Shown: positions 1-10,159, numbered from the stretch's first letter. The stretch: DNA of 64,000 nt from CAVVZJ01 sp963752755 (GCA_963752755.1 CAVVZJ010000001.1:1-64000); one strand, 5' to 3'. The notes: generated by a model from the letters alone, not told the origin. Program-made: numbers and translations.

Positions 1-1014
1 CGTCCGGCGCGATCGCCAGGCTCGCAGGCTCGCGCCCTTGATAGACGTCGGACAGGTCGATCATCGCATCAAACCCCGCTCTGCGAGCCAGCTCGATCAG
101 TCGGGCGTGCTCGCCCTCGTCGATCGACTTGCCGACCCTCGGGATCAGGACCCAGACGGCCGGCACCCCGCGGTTGTGGCAGTCGGCGACGATCATTCGA
201 TAGACCTCGCCCAGCAAGGGCCAGCGATACGGCCGGAGGGCTTTCTTGTAATGAGCGAAGTCTCCGCCGGGACGGACCCCGGCGCGGTTGAGGATGCGGC
301 GATACTGCGGGGCATCCCAGCCGATCCCTTGTGGCAAGAGGCCACGGAGCCGCCGCTCGTCCCAGCCCGGATCGGCGGGAGTCGCCTCGTAGAGGAGCAG
401 GTCCGGCCGCGACTCCCAGCCGAGCCTGACGAAGTGCTCCCAGCGCTGCCCGGGGGCGTGGCCGGGCACGGAGAAGTTCCAGATCTCGACATCCGGGCCA
501 GCCGAGTCCCGCGACCGCGCGTTGAGGGATTCCTCAAGTCGTGGCTCGAACCCCTCACGGTCATCGACGCCCCAGCCGGTCGCGATCGAGTCGCCGAGCA
601 GAGCGATGCGGAGGGTGTTGGCGGGTTTTTCGCGGGGGTACTCGCGGTCGCGGAGGCCAAGCGAATTGGTCGTCCAGCGGCCGGTGTCGAGCTGCATCGC
701 CAGGCCCGGCCGGAGCACGAACTCGCGGAGGTCGTGGACGGGGATCGCCAAGGGGCCGAAGTCGAACGGCGTCGGCGCGGCGGTCGCCCGGTGCGACCTG
801 GACGCCTCGCCGGGCACGCGGTCGAGTCGTCGGCCGGCGTCGAGCAGGGCTTCGTAGTAGCGACGCTCCATCCGTTCGGTGTCGAAGCGGTTGAGCGAAT
901 TGTCCTTGAGCGTTGCCGCAGCGCGCGAGGTCGCCATCTTCGGGGCGAGCCCCAGCGTGAGCAAGGCCGCCGTCGCAAGGAGGGCGGCGAGGTGGTTGCG
1001 AGCATCCGTGCTCA
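1..1014 (-). CDS. SGNH/GDSL-family hydrolase, 3' end cut by window edge
   Basis: The reading frame is open from an ATG at 1014 to the window edge (338 codons, no stop). The N-terminus is hydrophobic (about residues 8-24), a signal peptide or membrane anchor. The motif LLGDSIATGWG near residue 141 is the GDS block with the nucleophilic serine of SGNH hydrolases; the distal Asp-x-x-His pair would lie beyond the edge. It follows an MBOAT acyltransferase gene by about 30 bases. This arrangement is typical of exopolysaccharide O-acetylation systems, where the MBOAT protein moves acetyl groups across the membrane and the SGNH partner attaches or removes them. The family call rests on the motif and context; the exact substrate is not visible. 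Confidence 0.7.
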
Positions 1015-1046
1015 TAAAAACCAGTTGTTGAAGAAAGACTTGTCCC

Positions 1047-2450
1047 TCAGACTCCCCACAAGCCCCGCCGCATCATCGCCATCCAGGCGCCGACACTCGG
1101 GCTCGACCAGAGCGACCAGAGCAGCATGATCGTCAAGAGCGTGCCTGCCGTCTTCAGGGTCCGCAAGCCCAGCGCCCGTGCCGAGAAGGCGCTCGCTTTC
1201 GGCTTGAGACTGCGCTTGCGGCTCCGACGTGCATCGAGCTGGACGTTGACCATCACGAGCAGGCCGAGGATGCCCCAGAAGAGGGCATCCGGCACGCTGA
1301 AGCCCCAGCTCCCGCGGAGCCAGAACGACTGGTAGGCATGCAAGGCCCAGGTAACGACGAAGACCGTGGCTGTCGCCATCGCCAGGGCCTGCCACTGGGG
1401 ACGCTTCTTCAGGCGGAAGACCACCGGGTTGAACACGACGCGGACCATGAAGTCTTTCCAGTAGATGTTGATTCGACGCCAGTAGTCGGTGAAGCTCGTC
1501 GCGAGCAGGTAGTGGTGGTGCGTCTCGGGGAGCTGGTAGCCGAAGAGGTGCAGCATGCCGCAGGCCATGTGGAACTGGCCGGAGACACGGAGGTAGAGCA
1601 AGTAGTTGCACGCCAGGAAGCCCCCGAGGCTGGCGAGGCTGTGCACCTCCTCGGCCGGGATCAGGAGCTTGTGGTAGATGAGTCGGTAGAGCAAGAGGTG
1701 GACGGTGCCCCGCACCATCATCGACAAACCCTGGCGCTGGATCGTATGGATCTCGGTCGCGAAGTAGCCGCGGCGGAACGTGCGGTAATCGACCACAGGA
1801 AAATGCAGGAAGCTGTAGTTCGGCAGCAGGAAGAAATAGCCGACCGTGTCGATCAGCGGCTCGCGTTCCCTGGCATGCTTCAATTCATAGAGATAGAGGA
1901 CCATGCGGAACATGACCATCGACGCCAGCACCGGCCAGACCAGTCCTGGAACCGGCCCGTCGGCGACCCGCAGTCCGCAAGAGGGCCATCCCGAGCGCCA
2001 TCGCCCCGACGATCGCCGCGCGGGCCGACCAGGCGATCGGCAGGTAGCAGACCCCGATCAGCAAGGCTGCCAACGCCGCCACGACCGCCGCCACGCCGGC
2101 CCGAAGACCCAGGCCAGGCCGACCACCGACACGCCCAGGAAGAACGGTTTCTTCCAGCGATACGGCAAGGCGTAATGGATCGGCAGCGCTGCCAGGGCGA
2201 TCGCGGCGAGGATCAGGAAGGCCCGGCCTTCGAGGCGATAGACCTTGAAGACCGCCACCAGCAGGCCGAGGTGGGCCAGGATCGGCAGCGAACTGCCGGA
2301 GGCTGCGTCGGCAGTTCTCCGGCTCGTCGGCGTAGAGGCCGCGATCCGATTGCGCAAGCCCGTCGTTGGCCCGGCGCACCGGGACGGGCAGGAAACGTCG
2401 ATGGGGCGGCCGCGGCGCCTGGACGGGACGCGAGATCTCCTCAAGCCGCA
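1047..2450 (-). CDS. MBOAT family O-acyltransferase, frameshifted
   Basis: Membrane-bound O-acyltransferase (AlgI/DltB-like), probably moving acyl groups onto an extracellular polymer. The C-terminal 294 residues (1931 down to 1047) are in one frame and carry family blocks such as FTDYWRRINIYWKDFM and the membrane-embedded histidine region WALHAYQSFW. Upstream hydrophobic segments continue in two other frames: LPILAHLGLLVAVFKVYR at about 2300-2200, then GVAAVVAALAALLIGVCYL at about 2110-2050. At least two single-base shifts are therefore present. The start is uncertain; an ATG at about 2450 gives about 468 residues, normal for the family. The SGNH hydrolase gene follows directly. The family call is good; substrate unknown. 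Confidence 0.7.
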
Positions 2451-3167
2451 TCAGTTCGACCCCCTCCCGAACCTCCGTGCTCTGTCGTGTCCCGTCGCCT
2501 CTGGTCGTCGCGATGGGACCCTGCCTCGCCGCCCTCGCGCTTCCGGCGGTCGTCGCCCGGTTCGGGGGACGACCGCCCTTCGGGGGCGGCTCCGCGACGG
2601 GTGGGATGGAGTGGGGGGGATGGCGTTTGGCGGAGGCGAAGTGAAGGTGACGAACCCTTCGGATCGGGGTGCGGAGGGCCGAGCCATCCCTGGCCCGGAC
2701 CACCTCCGCGCGCGGCCGCGGACATCCCTGTTTCCATTCCACCACGAGGCGGAATACGCGTTGCCTCCGACCGGACCATCAGCGTGCCACGTTGAGAGGT
2801 GGATCTCACCGCGGGAGACTGGGGGACCGTGTCGGGTCGGCGGATTCGGTTCCGTTTTGAAAGACTGAAGGGCGAGTCGGAGGAGCCGGCTCTCGCCGGA
2901 TTCCGCGACACCGCGAGGCGATTGGCCGGGTGTCGTCTCCCGCGAACTCGCTCAGACGCAGGGGGTATAACCCAGCCCGCGCGACCCTGTCAACCCGACT
3001 CGCCGCACCCGGGCGGCCGTTGCCGCTCCAGCGTCACGACGCAAGCGCCGACGACGGCGGGGCCTCGGGGCCTTCGGCCGTCGTGGGCAGTAACATCCCG
3101 TTTTTTCCCGGGGATCGCTCGCGTCGGGAAGGGAAAGTCCGCCGATCGCGACGGGCCAGCGTCTCGT
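2451..3167. other. Intergenic region between flhB and the MBOAT gene
   Basis: About 700 bases of very GC-rich sequence. Open frames here on both strands have no recognisable protein features and look like GC-driven shadows. No terminator, repeat or RNA was recognised. The gap suggests that the acyltransferase pair is transcribed separately from the export operon. Confidence 0.4.
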
Positions 3168-4223
3168 TCATGCCTGGCCTGGCCAGATCGCGGCCAACTC
3201 CGTGGCCAATTCGGGAGGGCAGGGCCGAGCCGGACCCGGCGAGCCGGGAACTGTCCGAACCAGCGGGCCAGCCGGGCGTTCTCGACGCGAGCCAGGCCGG
3301 CGCGCTCGGCGGTCCGCCGGAGCGTCGCCGCGGCAGCGCCGCGGGCGACCAGCCGGACCGTCACCCGACCCGGCGGCGGGTTCCCGCCCAGCACGACGGC
3401 GACTCCGCCCGGACCCGTCACGACCAGGGCCGCGCCCGCCATCGCCTCGCGCGGCTCGCCGAGCCACGACCGCGCCAGCCGGACCCGACGAGCGCGGAGT
3501 GCGCGGGTCGCCGTCGGTCGCCTTCTGCTCCTCGCGATGCTCCTCCGGGCTCAGCCGTAACCGCGCCTCCAGTCGCCGATACTGCACGACGAAGTCCAGC
3601 AGGCCGAGGCCCAGCAGGGCCAGCCCCATCGCGTAGGCGAACCCCCGGAACAAGGCCCCCGCCGCGCGGGCCAGGCCCGGGACCTCCAGTCGCGGCAAGG
3701 CCGCCAGGGCCGGCAGGTCCGACCGGATCATCCACGCGGCGACGGCCACGATCGCTAGACGCTCGCAGCAATCCCCAGACGCCGCGGACCAGCCTTCCCC
3801 CCACGCTCTTCCCCATGGCCCGAACCGGCCCAGAGACGCTGGACGTCGGGAGCGAGCAGCCCCGGTGCCCAGAGGCCGCCGGTCTGGATCTGGTGCGCCG
3901 CGACCATCGCCAGGACCACGCCCCCGAGGATCACCCCCATCGGCAAAGCCAACGCCAGCGTCGCCCCACGCATCCGATCGACCAGCAAGGCCGGGTCTTC
4001 CGGCCGGTCGGAGTCAGGGCCCGTCGCCGGATTGACGGCCTCCAGCGGCTCGCGCACGAGCCGGACGAGGGCCGTTGCCAGATCGCCCCCCCAGCCCCGA
4101 TCAGGACCACGGCCGCCAGCATCCCCACCGCCGCCGTCAGCTCGGGGCTCCTGGCCACCAGCCCTGCTGCCGCGCCTGGTCCCGCCGTCGCCGCGAGGGG
4201 GCTTGCGTCCGGTCTTCCGACAT
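3168..4223 (-). CDS. flhB: FlhB-like export switch protein lacking NPTH, frameshifted
   Basis: Inner-membrane component of the flagellar/type III export gate. The ATG at 4223 begins MSEDRTQAPSRRRRDQA, a typical FlhB start. Similarity then runs through hydrophobic segments (GMLAAVVLIGAGG, GVILGGVVLAMVAAH, YAMGLALLGLGLLDFVVQYR) and the linker EEHREEQKATDGDP, ending in a cytosolic domain with ARGAAAATLRRTAERAGLA and VENARLARWF. About 350 residues in total. At least four frame changes occur in G/C runs (near 4165, 4105, 3760, 3510 and 3215). Where canonical FlhB has the self-cleaving Asn-Pro-Thr-His, this protein reads VVTGPGGVAVVL. The nucleophilic Asn is therefore absent, although the regions on both sides align well. 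Last gene of the fli operon. Confidence 0.8.
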
Positions 4224-4266
4224 GGCTCCCCCCTCGCCCCGAGTGACGTTCATTTCAAAATTCATT

Positions 4267-4358
4267 AGGGTGCGTCAAGTCTTCGACGACGCCCCACACG
4301 GCTTTGACCTGAAGCGGCTGAACCTCGGAGGGTGCGTCGTCGAAGATCGACGCACCCT
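4267..4358. repeat. Palindromic element, family A copy 1
   Basis: Two inverted arms (4267-4295 and 4330-4358) share a core AGGGTGCGTC...TCTTCGACGACGC with few mismatches. They flank a spacer of about 35 bases in the gap between fliR and flhB. Related arms occur at 13359-13449 and 15909-15936. It would form a long hairpin in RNA. Confidence 0.8.
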
Positions 4359-4420
4359 ACAATAAATAATAATTTATTTAATTTGCCTCTGTATTCTTGT
4401 CCTCCAAGTTCGTGAACTCG

Positions 4421-5270
4421 CTACCACGCCGTCGCCACAACCGCCGCCAGACCGATCAAGCCGACCCAGGCGAAGACCAGGCCGAACACCGAGCGAGCCG
4501 GCCAGGCGAGGCCGGAGAGGGTCGGGGCCAGGCGGGCGGCGCGCGGGCGAGCCAGCCGAGGGCGAGCCCGGCCAGGACCATCGCCAGCGCCACCGGTGCC
4601 GCCGCCCGCACCGCCAGGGCCAGCGCCCCGCCAACCTGCCCGAATGCCGCCGCGGCCAGCTCGGGCGTCGGCGGTCGGACCGCGAAGCCGCGGCCCACGC
4701 CCAGACCCACGGGCAAGGCGTCATAACTCTCGACCAGCACCTCGACCATCCGCAACGGGCCGTCCACCGCGAGGAAGATCGCCAGGGCCACCAGGCCGTA
4801 CAGGTGCCCCAGCGGGGTCAGGCTCTCCCCGGAACCGTCCGCCGCATCGGGCGCGAGCAGGCTTGCCGGGGCCAGTCCCGCCTGCAATCCGATCACTTCG
4901 CCCGCCTGCCTCGCCGCCGCCACGACCAGCCCCGCCGACAGCCCAGTGCCCCGCCCACCGCCGCCTCGACCAGCAGCGCCAGCCCGAGCGCGGGCCAGTC
5001 GTTGTCTCCAGCCTGCGTGACAACACGCCCGAGAAGCGGTCAACCGGCCGCCGGCGAGACCGCCGCCGGCTGTCCCGCGTGCCCGCTCCAGGCGGCCGAC
5101 CGCCGGTCCGAGCACCGTCGCCAGCAGCAAGGCCAGCCCCAGCCGGACCCGCCAGCCCACCCCCGCCATCCCCCAGCCCGGCGCCGTCCAGCCAGCCCCG
5201 CCGTCCTCGCCAGCAGCAAGAGCCAGGCGGGCGAAATCCGCGGGAGCCAGGACGTCAGGTCGAGGGGCAT
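4421..5270 (-). CDS. fliR: Flagellar/type III export protein FliR, frameshifted
   Basis: Integral membrane protein of the export gate, winding with FliP and FliQ. The ATG at 5270 starts MPLDLTSWLPRISPAWLLLL. After a frame change near 5190 comes RVRLGLALLLATVLGP; later blocks are RQAGEVIGLQAGLAPASLL and LGHLYGLVALAIFLAVDGPL, all typical of FliR. A last shift near 4530 restores LSGLAWPARSVFGLVFAW and a TAG at 4421-4423. The total is about 280 codons against a family norm of about 260, so some of the middle reading is uncertain. The gene lies between fliQ and flhB, the standard order. Confidence 0.8.
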
Positions 5271-5387
5271 GGGTCGGCGGGCTCCGGAGGATGGGGGTTC
5301 AGTCAAGGAAGGAAATACTTCAGTTTATCTTAGATTTACTATGTTCGAGTCGAATAAACGGTCTGATTATCAATTCGCATCTGCGAT

Positions 5388-5655
5388 TCAGAGACGATCC
5401 GGGATCGAGCCGATCAACGCCGAGGCATAGCCGATCCAGTGGCTCACCAGCCAGGGCAGCGCGATCAGGACGACCAGCAGGACCGACGACCTGCCGCGGC
5501 ACCTGGGCCACGGTCGCCTCGTGCATCTGGGTCAACGTCTGCACGATCCCCACGACGATCCCCACCGCCAAGGCCGCCAGCAAGGGCGGCCCGCCGAGCA
5601 GCAGGGCCATCTTCAACGCCTCGCGCGACCAGTCGATTACCAGGCTCGAATCCAT
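5388..5655 (-). CDS. fliQ: Flagellar/type III export protein FliQ, frameshifted
   Basis: Small two-helix export gate subunit. The ATG at 5655 gives MDSSLVIDWSREALKMALLL, then PPLLAALAVGIVVGIVQTLT and QMHEATVAQVP, a clear FliQ signature. A one-base shift near 5485 leads to VLLVVLIALPWLVSHWIGYA and a TGA at 5388-5390. Corrected length is about 89 residues, exactly the family norm. It lies between fliP and fliR. Confidence 0.88.
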
Positions 5656-5847
5656 CGCCCCCTCGCGAAAAAGTGAGCCAGACTGACGTCTCAAAGCATG
5701 CGAAGCTTGGATTCTCGGTGAGACAAGGCTGAATCCGGCGGTCTCCGGGAAGGACCGCCGGAGGCTGTGTTCTCTGCGCAAACCTGTTCCGGGATCCCTT
5801 GTGCCGTCGGAAGCGAGGGGCAATCTTCACGGCCTGCCGCCTCCTGC

Positions 5848-6722
5848 CTACGATCCTCCCAGTCCGCCGAAGCTCCTCAAGCAGCATGTCCGCCACCAGG
5901 AGCCAGCCGTCGGCCAGGACGAACAGGACGAGCTTCAAGGGCAGCGCCACCACCGAGGGTGGCAGGAGGAACAGGCCCATCGCGCTGAGCACGGCGGAGA
6001 CGACGAGGTCGATCACCAGGAACGGCAGGTAGATCGCGAAGCCGATGAACAGCGCGGTCGTCAGTTCGCTGAGCAGGAAGGCCGGGGCGATGACCCGGAG
6101 CGGGAACTGCTCGCAGACGGTCGGCTCGGGCGAGGTGGCCGACTCGGGCAGATGGGCATACAGGGCCGTGAGGTAGTGCTGGTGGTTCGTCCGGCAGATT
6201 TGCTCGATCATGAACGCCTTGATCGGTCCGGTCCCCGACTCCCACGGCCGCGGCGGCGCCGAGCCGGCCCTCGGCGTAGGGCTGGACGGCCTGCGAATAG
6301 ACGCGCTCGCCGACCGGCCACATCACGATCGCCGTCAGGAACAGTGAGAGGGCCATCAGCACCTGATTGCCCGGCACCTGGGGACTCCCAAGCGCCTGGC
6401 GGAGCAAGGTCAAGACGATGCTGATCCGCACGAACGCCGAGAGCATCAGGACCGCCGCCGGCACGAGCGACATCAAGGCGAACAGCGCCACGGTCTGCGC
6501 CGTGGTGACGAGCGAGCGGGGCGAGCCGGCGCTGGCCGGGTCGGTCGAGTTGGTGCTCGAGCGCGGCGTTGACCCCGAGCGCGGGGGCCCTCGGGCCGGG
6601 ACGGGAAGCCGTCGCTCCGGCCGGAGCAGACCGGTGTCCCTGGGCTGAGGCGGGTCGGGGCCGCCGTCGACGAGGGCGGAGGCGAGGACCAGTCCAAGGA
6701 GGAGGGAACGGCGAGCGCTCAT
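5848..6722 (-). CDS. fliP: Flagellar/type III export protein FliP, frameshifted
   Basis: Core export gate subunit. The ATG at 6722 overlaps the TGA of fliO (ATGA). A cleavable N-terminal hydrophobic segment (SLLLGLVLASALVDG) is followed by the diagnostic blocks FVRISIVLTLLRQALGSPQ, PGNQVLMALSLFLTAIVM and, after a shift near 6240, VIAPAFLLSELTTALFIGFA and LPFLVIDLVVSAVLSAMG. It ends close to LVLFVLADGWLLVADMLL. In the printed frame there is no stop before fliQ; one further missing base near 5855 would give a TAG at 5848. About 290 residues when corrected. Confidence 0.85.
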
Positions 6723-7273
6723 GCCCGGTCCCCCCGCGAATCCGGTCGCGGCCGGGCTCGCCCGATCCGGCCTGCCGGGACAGGCCGAGGCGAGCCCGCT
6801 CGGCAGGGTCGGTCAACTCGCCGAGCAAGGAGGGCGGCCCTTGCGAGCCGGCGCCGACGATCAGGACGCGGTCGCCGGTGCGGAGAAGGTAAACGGTGTG
6901 GCGGCTCGACAGGTTGGCCCGGCCGACGATCTCCAGCGGGCCGACCTCGCGGCGCGTCGGCAGCAGGCCGCGGCGGCTCGCCAGGCTCAGGCCCGCAAAC
7001 GCGGCCAGCGAGAGCGACGACGCCGACGGGACCCAGCCACCAGCCGATCGATGTGTCCCGACGCCATGCCGGTTTGTGTCCGTCCTGGCGGCGGGGGATC
7101 GGGTGCTCGGGCGGGGACGTCGTCCGGCGTCGGGCCTCCGACGCTCAAGCGACGGTGGTCTCCGGTCGGGCGGACCCTGGGCCGTGGAGGTCGCGGTCCA
7201 GGTGGCGAGCCCGAGGGCAGCCGTCGCGATCGCGGCGAGCCCGCGGCTCGGGTGCTTGATCGCTGCGAGTCAT
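6719..7273 (-). CDS. fliO: FliO-like export assembly protein, frameshifted
   Basis: Directly upstream of fliP and overlapping its ATG. The N-terminal part has a hydrophobic stretch (LAAIATAALGLATW), then a Pro/Arg-rich linker and a membrane segment (SLSLAAFAGLSLAS). The C-terminal part EIVGRANLSSRHTVYLLRTG and DRVLIVGAGSQGPPSLLGEL resembles the cytosolic SH3-like domain of FliO, which helps FliP assemble. The start is uncertain because the frame changes at least once near 7265; the ATG at 7273 is the best candidate. The call rests on position, topology and the C-terminal block, since FliO proteins are poorly conserved. Confidence 0.65.
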
Positions 7274-7429
7274 CCGGGCATCCTTCCCGTGAGGCTCGGG
7301 GCGGGACGTAGGGGTCGAAGACGGATGGTCGATGATCGAGGAAGCAAACGGAATCGCGAGGAGGTGGATAACAGGGGGTCGATGGTCGTTCTCTCCTCAA
7401 GCGACCATCGACCGATCAACCGGCCCGTC

Positions 7430-7772
7430 CTAGGCCACGAGGTCGAGGATGTCGGCGGGGTCGTCGAAGGCGATATGGCCGCTCCGGCTGAGGCGGCAGA
7501 GGGCGTCCACGACGGCGCGCTGGGCGTGGCGGGCCGAGTCGGGTGTGACGGGGCCGTGGGTGGTGATCTGGGCCTCAAGCAGGCTGGCCGAGGCGGGAGA
7601 CAGCTTGGTGAGCAACTGGTGGCGGAAGCCGGCGGTGGTGCCGACCAGGGCGGTCAGCACCTGCTCGGGCTCGACCTGGCCGAGCACGGCCTTCAGGTCG
7701 CCGCTATCGAGTTCGCCGAGGTCTTCAAACTCGACGAGGTCGAGGTCTTCGGTAATCGACGAGGTCAGACAA
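7430..7772 (-). CDS. Second FliG C-terminal-domain-like protein
   Basis: About 113 residues. A block FEDLGELDSGDLKAVLGQ followed by LTALVGTTAGFRHQLLTKLS and a GPVTPDSARHAQ helix matches the FliG C-terminal domain. No N-terminal or middle domain is present. It starts at or inside the end of fliG: an AGGAGG six bases before a TTG at 7772 fits, but a one-base shift near 7750 is then needed to join the main frame. It could instead be a frameshifted extension of fliG, but fliG already ends in the usual family tail. The residues corresponding to E. coli FliG K264, R281, D288, D289 and R297 are V, A, A, Q and T, so a torque role is unlikely. Confidence 0.6.
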
Positions 7773-8352
7773 GGATTTCCTCCTGACCGTCGGGGTCGGG
7801 GAGTGTGAGCCGTCCCTGGTCGTGCAGGCGTCGGAGCCGCTCGGCCAGTTCGGCCTGGGCGGCCTCGACGTCGTCGAGGCGGGACGGTCCAAGGGCGGCC
7901 AGGGCGCGACGAAGCGTCCCGGCCGATGAGGGCGGAAGCGCGCCGAGGATCTTGGCGCGGATCGGACGCGAGGCGCCGGCCAGGGCCAGGGCCCAGGTGG
8001 CGGCATCCTCGTCGTGATAGGCGGCCTTCAGGTCGCGGTCGTCCATACGGAGCACATCGTCGAAGACGAACCGCAGGCGTTTCAGGCCCTGGGTAAAGAA
8101 CTCCTCGAGCACGGCCTGTTGCTCGGCGGGGTCGATTCGCTCCAGCCGGGCCATCTCGAGGCTGACGGCGTCCACGTCGGCGCGATCGAGCCGGGCCAGG
8201 AGTTGGCGGGCGAGTGACTCCTCCAGGCTGACGATCAGGATCGCCGCCTTGCGAAGCGGGCTGGACTCGGCCGCCGCTGGCTCGGCGGTCGAGGACGCCG
8301 GGGCCGGGGCGGGGATCGTGGTGGTTGCCGGCCGGGTTTCCAGGCGTGTCAT
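7765..8352 (-). CDS. fliG: Short FliG-like rotor protein without middle domain
   Basis: 195 residues against about 330 for FliG. Residues 31-75 (PLRKAAILIVSLEESLARQL and following) look like the FliG N-terminal domain that binds FliF. Residues about 92-195 (FVFDDVLRMDDRDLKAAYHD to the tail GQEEILV) are a C-terminal domain. The middle domain with the EHPQ motif, which binds FliM, is missing. The charged positions that generate torque in E. coli (K264, R281, D288, D289) read A, S, R and A; only R297 is kept. The ATG at 8352 overlaps the fliF stop (ATGA), showing translational coupling. Expected place: cytosolic face of the FliF ring. Confidence 0.75.
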   Translation of the reverse strand: MTRLETRPATTTIPAPAPASSTAEPAAAESSPLRKAAILIVSLEESLARQLLARLDRADVDAVSLEMARLERIDPAEQQAVLEEFFTQGLKRLRFVFDDVLRMDDRDLKAAYHDEDAATWALALAGASRPIRAKILGALPPSSAGTLRRALAALGPSRLDDVEAAQAELAERLRRLHDQGRLTLPDPDGQEEILV

Positions 8353-9782
8353 GCGGCGCGGCCTCCCTGTGCGATCCAGCGGTGCAGGACGCCCGCGGCG
8401 GCGGCCGGGTCGAGCCGGATCAGCTCGCGGACCCGCTCGCCCGGCCCGGCGTCGTCACCGACACCGGCCTCGAATGGGTCGCGGCGGACCGGCCGAGGCA
8501 CCCGCGACGACGGCCGCCTGGCGGCGATCAGGCCGCCACCGAGGGCCATCAGGCCGACGGCGGCCAGAGCTGCCGCGGCGGCCACCGGCAGCCAGGTTGC
8601 GACGGCCCGGCGGGCCTCCAGGTCCACGGGCGGGCTCGGCCGCGACGGGCCGACGCCCTCGATCCAGTCGAAGTCCGAGCTCCGGCTTCTCGTCGGGCGA
8701 GAGCACCGTCTTGACGATCGTCTCGACGAGGTTGCGGGTCCGTTCGGCGTAGGGCCGGAGTTCTTTGGCCGATGGCGCATCGCCCGGGTTCATCGATTCA
8801 TAGAGGCTGACGAGATAATCCTTCGGGATGCGGACCAGAATCGCAGCGTGGCCCGTCGCGCCGCGGCGCGGTTGTCGGTCTCGGTCTTCGGGGTCCGGCC
8901 GATCGGGGTATTGACGGCGATGGCCGAGGTCTCGGGTGCCGGGGCTGCGGTGGGCGTCGGGGCGGGTCGATTCGGACCGTGACGCGGGCCCCTTCGATGC
9001 GGAGCTGGTCGAGGATCTTGTCGTGGACCTCTTCCTCGCGGGCCTTGGCGGCCGAGAGGACCTCCGCCTCCGGCCGGCCGGCGACAGCGTAGATGCGGCC
9101 GGACCAGGGGTCGATCAGGGTCAGGCCGTTCGGCTCCAACTGGGAGACGAGCGAACTGACGGCAACCCGAATGAGCTGGACGGTCTGGCCCGGCAAGGTC
9201 TGCCCCGACACGGCCTGGACGATGACGGTCACCCTGAGCTGTCGGGTCGGATGCAGCCGGGTGCCGGTCTCGACCGGGGTGAGGATCGCGGAGGCGGAAA
9301 GGACGCCCGAGAGTTTGCTGATGGTTGTGGCGATCAGAAGTCCGCGGTCGATCAACTCGCGCTTCTCACGGCTGGTGAGGTCTTCCAGGAGCGAGGGGCG
9401 GCTGAGCCAGCTCGTTGAGGACGTCATTGATCTGACGGGGGCCGAGCTTGCTTTTGGCAAGCTGGGAGAGGGCGTCGGCCTTGCGGTCGGCGGGCACGCC
9501 GACCTTGCCGGCGGTCTCGGTGCAGGGGATACCGGCGGCGCGGAGGGCCGCGACGACCTTGCTGGCCTCGGCTGGGGAGAAAGGGCGGCCCTCCATCAGC
9601 CAGTCGTAGTCGACCGGCTCGCCGGTCGTCAGGTAGCCGAGGGCGACCAGCGCCGCCAGAGCGGCGAGGGCCAGGACCCAGCGGGCGCGTGGGCCGAGTT
9701 CGGTGAGTCGTCGCCGGAGGGCAACGATCGTGGCGCGGAGCTGGGCCGAGGGCGCCGGCCGCCGCGCGGGTTCGGTCCGCAT
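8349..9782 (-). CDS. fliF: FliF-like MS-ring protein, frameshifted
   Basis: First gene of the export operon. The ATG at 9782 is preceded by GGAGGAGAG. The N-terminus has a membrane segment (RWVLALAALAALVALGYL) and the YscJ/FliF block VDYDWLMEGRPFSPAEASKV with ALRAAGIPC. After a shift near 9405 come SREKRELIDRGLLIATTISK and TRLHPTRQLRVTVIVQAVSG. Further shifts near 8870 and 8660 lead to RIPKDYLVSLYESMNPGDAP, a second membrane segment (WLPVAAAAALAAVGLMALGG) and the tail ending GVLHRWIAQGGRAA. About 478 residues, a little shorter than typical FliF. Two membrane helices flanking a periplasmic ring-building region fit the family. Confidence 0.78.
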
Positions 9783-10101
9783 AGGCTCTCCTCCGGCGAC
9801 CAGCTCGGGGGACCGATCGGGTCGCGTGGGTGGAATCGCAGCGGACGGATTGGGCCGGGTCGGCCGAGGCGTCGGAATCGAGCCGCGGGCGATTGGGGGC
9901 GTGCCGTCCCGGTGGTCGGGGCGGGGCCCGAGTCCGGGGAACTGCCCGCGGCAGAATCCGACGTGCTCGGCGGCCGCCCCATCCCTGGGAGCGGGGCCCG
10001 TCGCATCCTGCGCGGCGTGAGTTATCCACATTCGGCGGCTCTTGTCAATCTCGCGTCGCATGGCATCGAAGCCGGTCGATCGAGGGAGGCGCAATGGAGA
10101 A
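9783..10101. other. Upstream region of the export operon
   Basis: About 320 GC-rich bases between the fliF start and the terminator of the next gene upstream. It holds the fliF ribosome binding site at its left end and presumably the operon promoter. I could not pick a convincing promoter by eye. Confidence 0.4.
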
Positions 10102-10127
10102 GGCCCGCACGCCGGAGCGTGCGGGCC
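10102..10127 (-). terminator. Hairpin terminator after the Cys-rich secreted protein gene
   Basis: Perfect 11-base stem (GGCCCGCACGC with its complement) and a four-base loop CGGA, about 32 bases after the stop of the minus-strand gene at 10160. There is no long U tract. Confidence 0.65.
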
Positions 10128-10159
10128 GGGATGGTTGCGAGCCATTTCGGGCAGGCGAT

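Noticed and set aside
38..1129. Long plus-strand open frame
   Set aside because: It is antisense to the SGNH hydrolase frame, which has a clear GDS motif and signal peptide.
4267..4358. Palindromic repeats as a CRISPR array
   Set aside because: Copies are scattered singly over kilobases with no regular spacers and no cas genes.
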